From the NCBI GenBank assembly GCA_020436955.1, contig JAGQWW010000032.1, positions 1 to 14,240 of the forward strand: 14,240 bases of DNA, in the 5' to 3' direction. A program made the translations under genes and the position numbers. Below the pieces are notes generated by a model. That model saw only the letters and a list, made by a program, of their open reading frames with translations, made no database searches and was not told the origin of the DNA. This DNA comes from Saprospiraceae bacterium (GTDB lineage Bacteria > Bacteroidota > Bacteroidia > Chitinophagales > Saprospiraceae). This document shows, in pieces, positions 13,196 through 14,240 of this stretch (the stretch's first letter is position 1; the number at the start of each line of letters is the position of its first letter).

Positions 13196-14240
13196 TTATT
13201 CTAGTTCAGTAATTTTGGTCTTTATCCAATTTAGTCCTACCACCCCTTCTTTCGTTGCCACATCCAATTCCTTCTTTAATTTATCGATAGCTTTGGTATC
13301 TCCGGGTAAAATTTTGGAAAGTTTCTTCGCAAATCGTAAAAAGTGATGATACCTCCGTTTCCTGTTACCATGAATGTCTTTATGGCGGTTGATAAAGGTT
13401 CTAAAACTTTCTATATGAAACATTAGAAGCTCGATCTCATCCAGTTCCAAATAGGCCCAGGTAAGGAAGGCTTTTGAATTTAGAGCATAGGTGATATCAT
13501 CGTATTCTACATTCCGCAATTGCATTAAAACTTCTTCGTATCTTTTTTGGTAAAAATAAAGCTGACCAAGATTGAAGGTTACTGCATTTTCACGGTATTG
13601 AACTGGGATTTTTTCACCATAGTCACGAATGAAATCTTCGGTCCATTCATATTCCTGAAGGAATAATCCGTTTTGTACGATATTTTTAAAATCCCAAGGT
13701 GAAACCTGATCTAATTCAGAAAGAACAATATCCTTTTCTACCATTTCCTTGTACACTCTGAAAAGCTCATTATTGTATTCCTTTTTTCCTCGATTGATGT
13801 TTCTTATACAATAATTGATGGCACTGTAGTACAGTGTAATCGCTTCATTTTTAGGGAATTGGGTGCCAAACATGGTGAGTAATTCTTTCAATCGTGCATA
13901 ATGTTTTTCATTTTCAGGTTCAAGTGTGGTCAGGCAGATTTGATAGTAAATATCGATTGCAGGAATTTGCTTTTTATTTTCATTTTTTATCCATGTGAAG
14001 ATTTCTTCCATAAACTCAACCTGATAGTCATGCCTCACATATTGCTGTTGGGTTAAAACTGAAGAATAATACTTCAATTTCTCAGCTATGAAAAAAGCAT
14101 CAAGGTTCCCAGAAATTTCATCTATGTTGCTTTTTGCTACCCTTTTGATTTCACTATCAAGGATTTCATATTCACTTTTTTCAATCTGGTAGGCAATTAG
14201 ATGCTTATCTGAGTTGATATAAGGAAAGTTTTCAATTTGC
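13196..14240 (-). CDS. Hypothetical helical (TPR-like) protein, N-terminus outside window
   Basis: The frame stays open from its stop at 13196 to the right edge, giving 347 visible C-terminal residues; the apparent start at 14077 is an internal TTG. The upstream part continues without a stop (FPYINSDKHLIAYQIEKSEY, then further helices). The protein is almost all alpha-helical with paired-helix repeats, for example IPAIDIYYQICLTTLEPENE, NAVTFNLGQLYFYQKRYEEV and NSKAFLTWAYLELDEIEL, similar to TPR or SEL1-like scaffolds. It ends in a Lys-rich segment (AIDKLKKELDVATKEGVVGL). I associate this type with an uncharacterised family common in Saprospiraceae, usually around 500 residues; this is memory, not a search. 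No signal or catalytic motif is visible in this part. Confidence 0.8.
   Translation of the reverse strand, partial: QIENFPYINSDKHLIAYQIEKSEYEILDSEIKRVAKSNIDEISGNLDAFFIAEKLKYYSSVLTQQQYVRHDYQVEFMEEIFTWIKNENKKQIPAIDIYYQICLTTLEPENEKHYARLKELLTMFGTQFPKNEAITLYYSAINYCIRNINRGKKEYNNELFRVYKEMVEKDIVLSELDQVSPWDFKNIVQNGLFLQEYEWTEDFIRDYGEKIPVQYRENAVTFNLGQLYFYQKRYEEVLMQLRNVEYDDITYALNSKAFLTWAYLELDEIELLMFHIESFRTFINRHKDIHGNRKRRYHHFLRFAKKLSKILPGDTKAIDKLKKELDVATKEGVVGLNWIKTKITELE

Noticed and set aside
1..14240. CRISPR array, insertion sequence, integrase, toxin-antitoxin pair or defence island.
   Set aside because: No spaced short repeats, transposase or recombinase motifs, or paired small toxin/antitoxin genes were seen; the gene content is housekeeping and envelope functions.

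Overview
The window reads as ordinary chromosome from a Bacteroidota bacterium, most likely of the Saprospiria. Four things suggest this. One secreted protein ends in a type IX secretion (T9SS) sorting domain. Several promoters match the Bacteroidota -7 element TAnnTTTG. Shine-Dalgarno motifs are largely missing ahead of the starts. The truncated right-edge gene resembles a helical hypothetical protein family I associate with Saprospiraceae. The clade below phylum level is inference. I see no rRNA, CRISPR array, transposase, integrase or phage gene.

Left part (1-3370). A strong bidirectional terminator is followed by a minus-strand gene for a secreted DUF2341/T9SS protein. Next comes a small AT-rich minus-strand gene for an unknown exported protein. 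It lies between two 111-bp direct repeats that differ at 4 positions. After these come a 20-bp perfect palindrome and a tRNA-Leu(UAA) gene with a good promoter and terminator. A gene-poor stretch of about 400 bases then leads to a very small secreted-peptide ORF that looks frameshifted, closed by two tandem terminators.

Middle part (3369-9284). A four-helix membrane protein (minus) is divergent from a plus-strand group: an MFS sugar porter, a two-helix coiled-coil membrane protein and a metallophosphoesterase lipoprotein. The last two genes overlap by 11 bases. The group runs tail-to-tail into a membrane-anchored endonuclease/exonuclease/phosphatase-family protein, the two stop codons sharing the bases TTAA. 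Divergent from that is a two-gene unit encoding a YfiT/DinB-type metal enzyme and MoaC of molybdenum cofactor synthesis, 3 bases apart.

Right part (9287-14240). A GH13 alpha-glucosidase (minus) ends 2 bases from moaC. Divergent from it are ada (adaptive response to DNA alkylation), a small secreted lipocalin-like protein and a membrane protein resembling the CrtO-type acyltransferase family. A terminator-like hairpin overlaps the start of the last of these. The window closes with a minus-strand hypothetical protein that runs off the right edge.

The sugar porter and the alpha-glucosidase fit oligosaccharide use but are not in one operon. I find no convincing new multi-gene system. The best candidates for a second look are the repeat-flanked AT-rich gene, the split small ORF, the hairpin over a start codon and the apparently leaderless ada.
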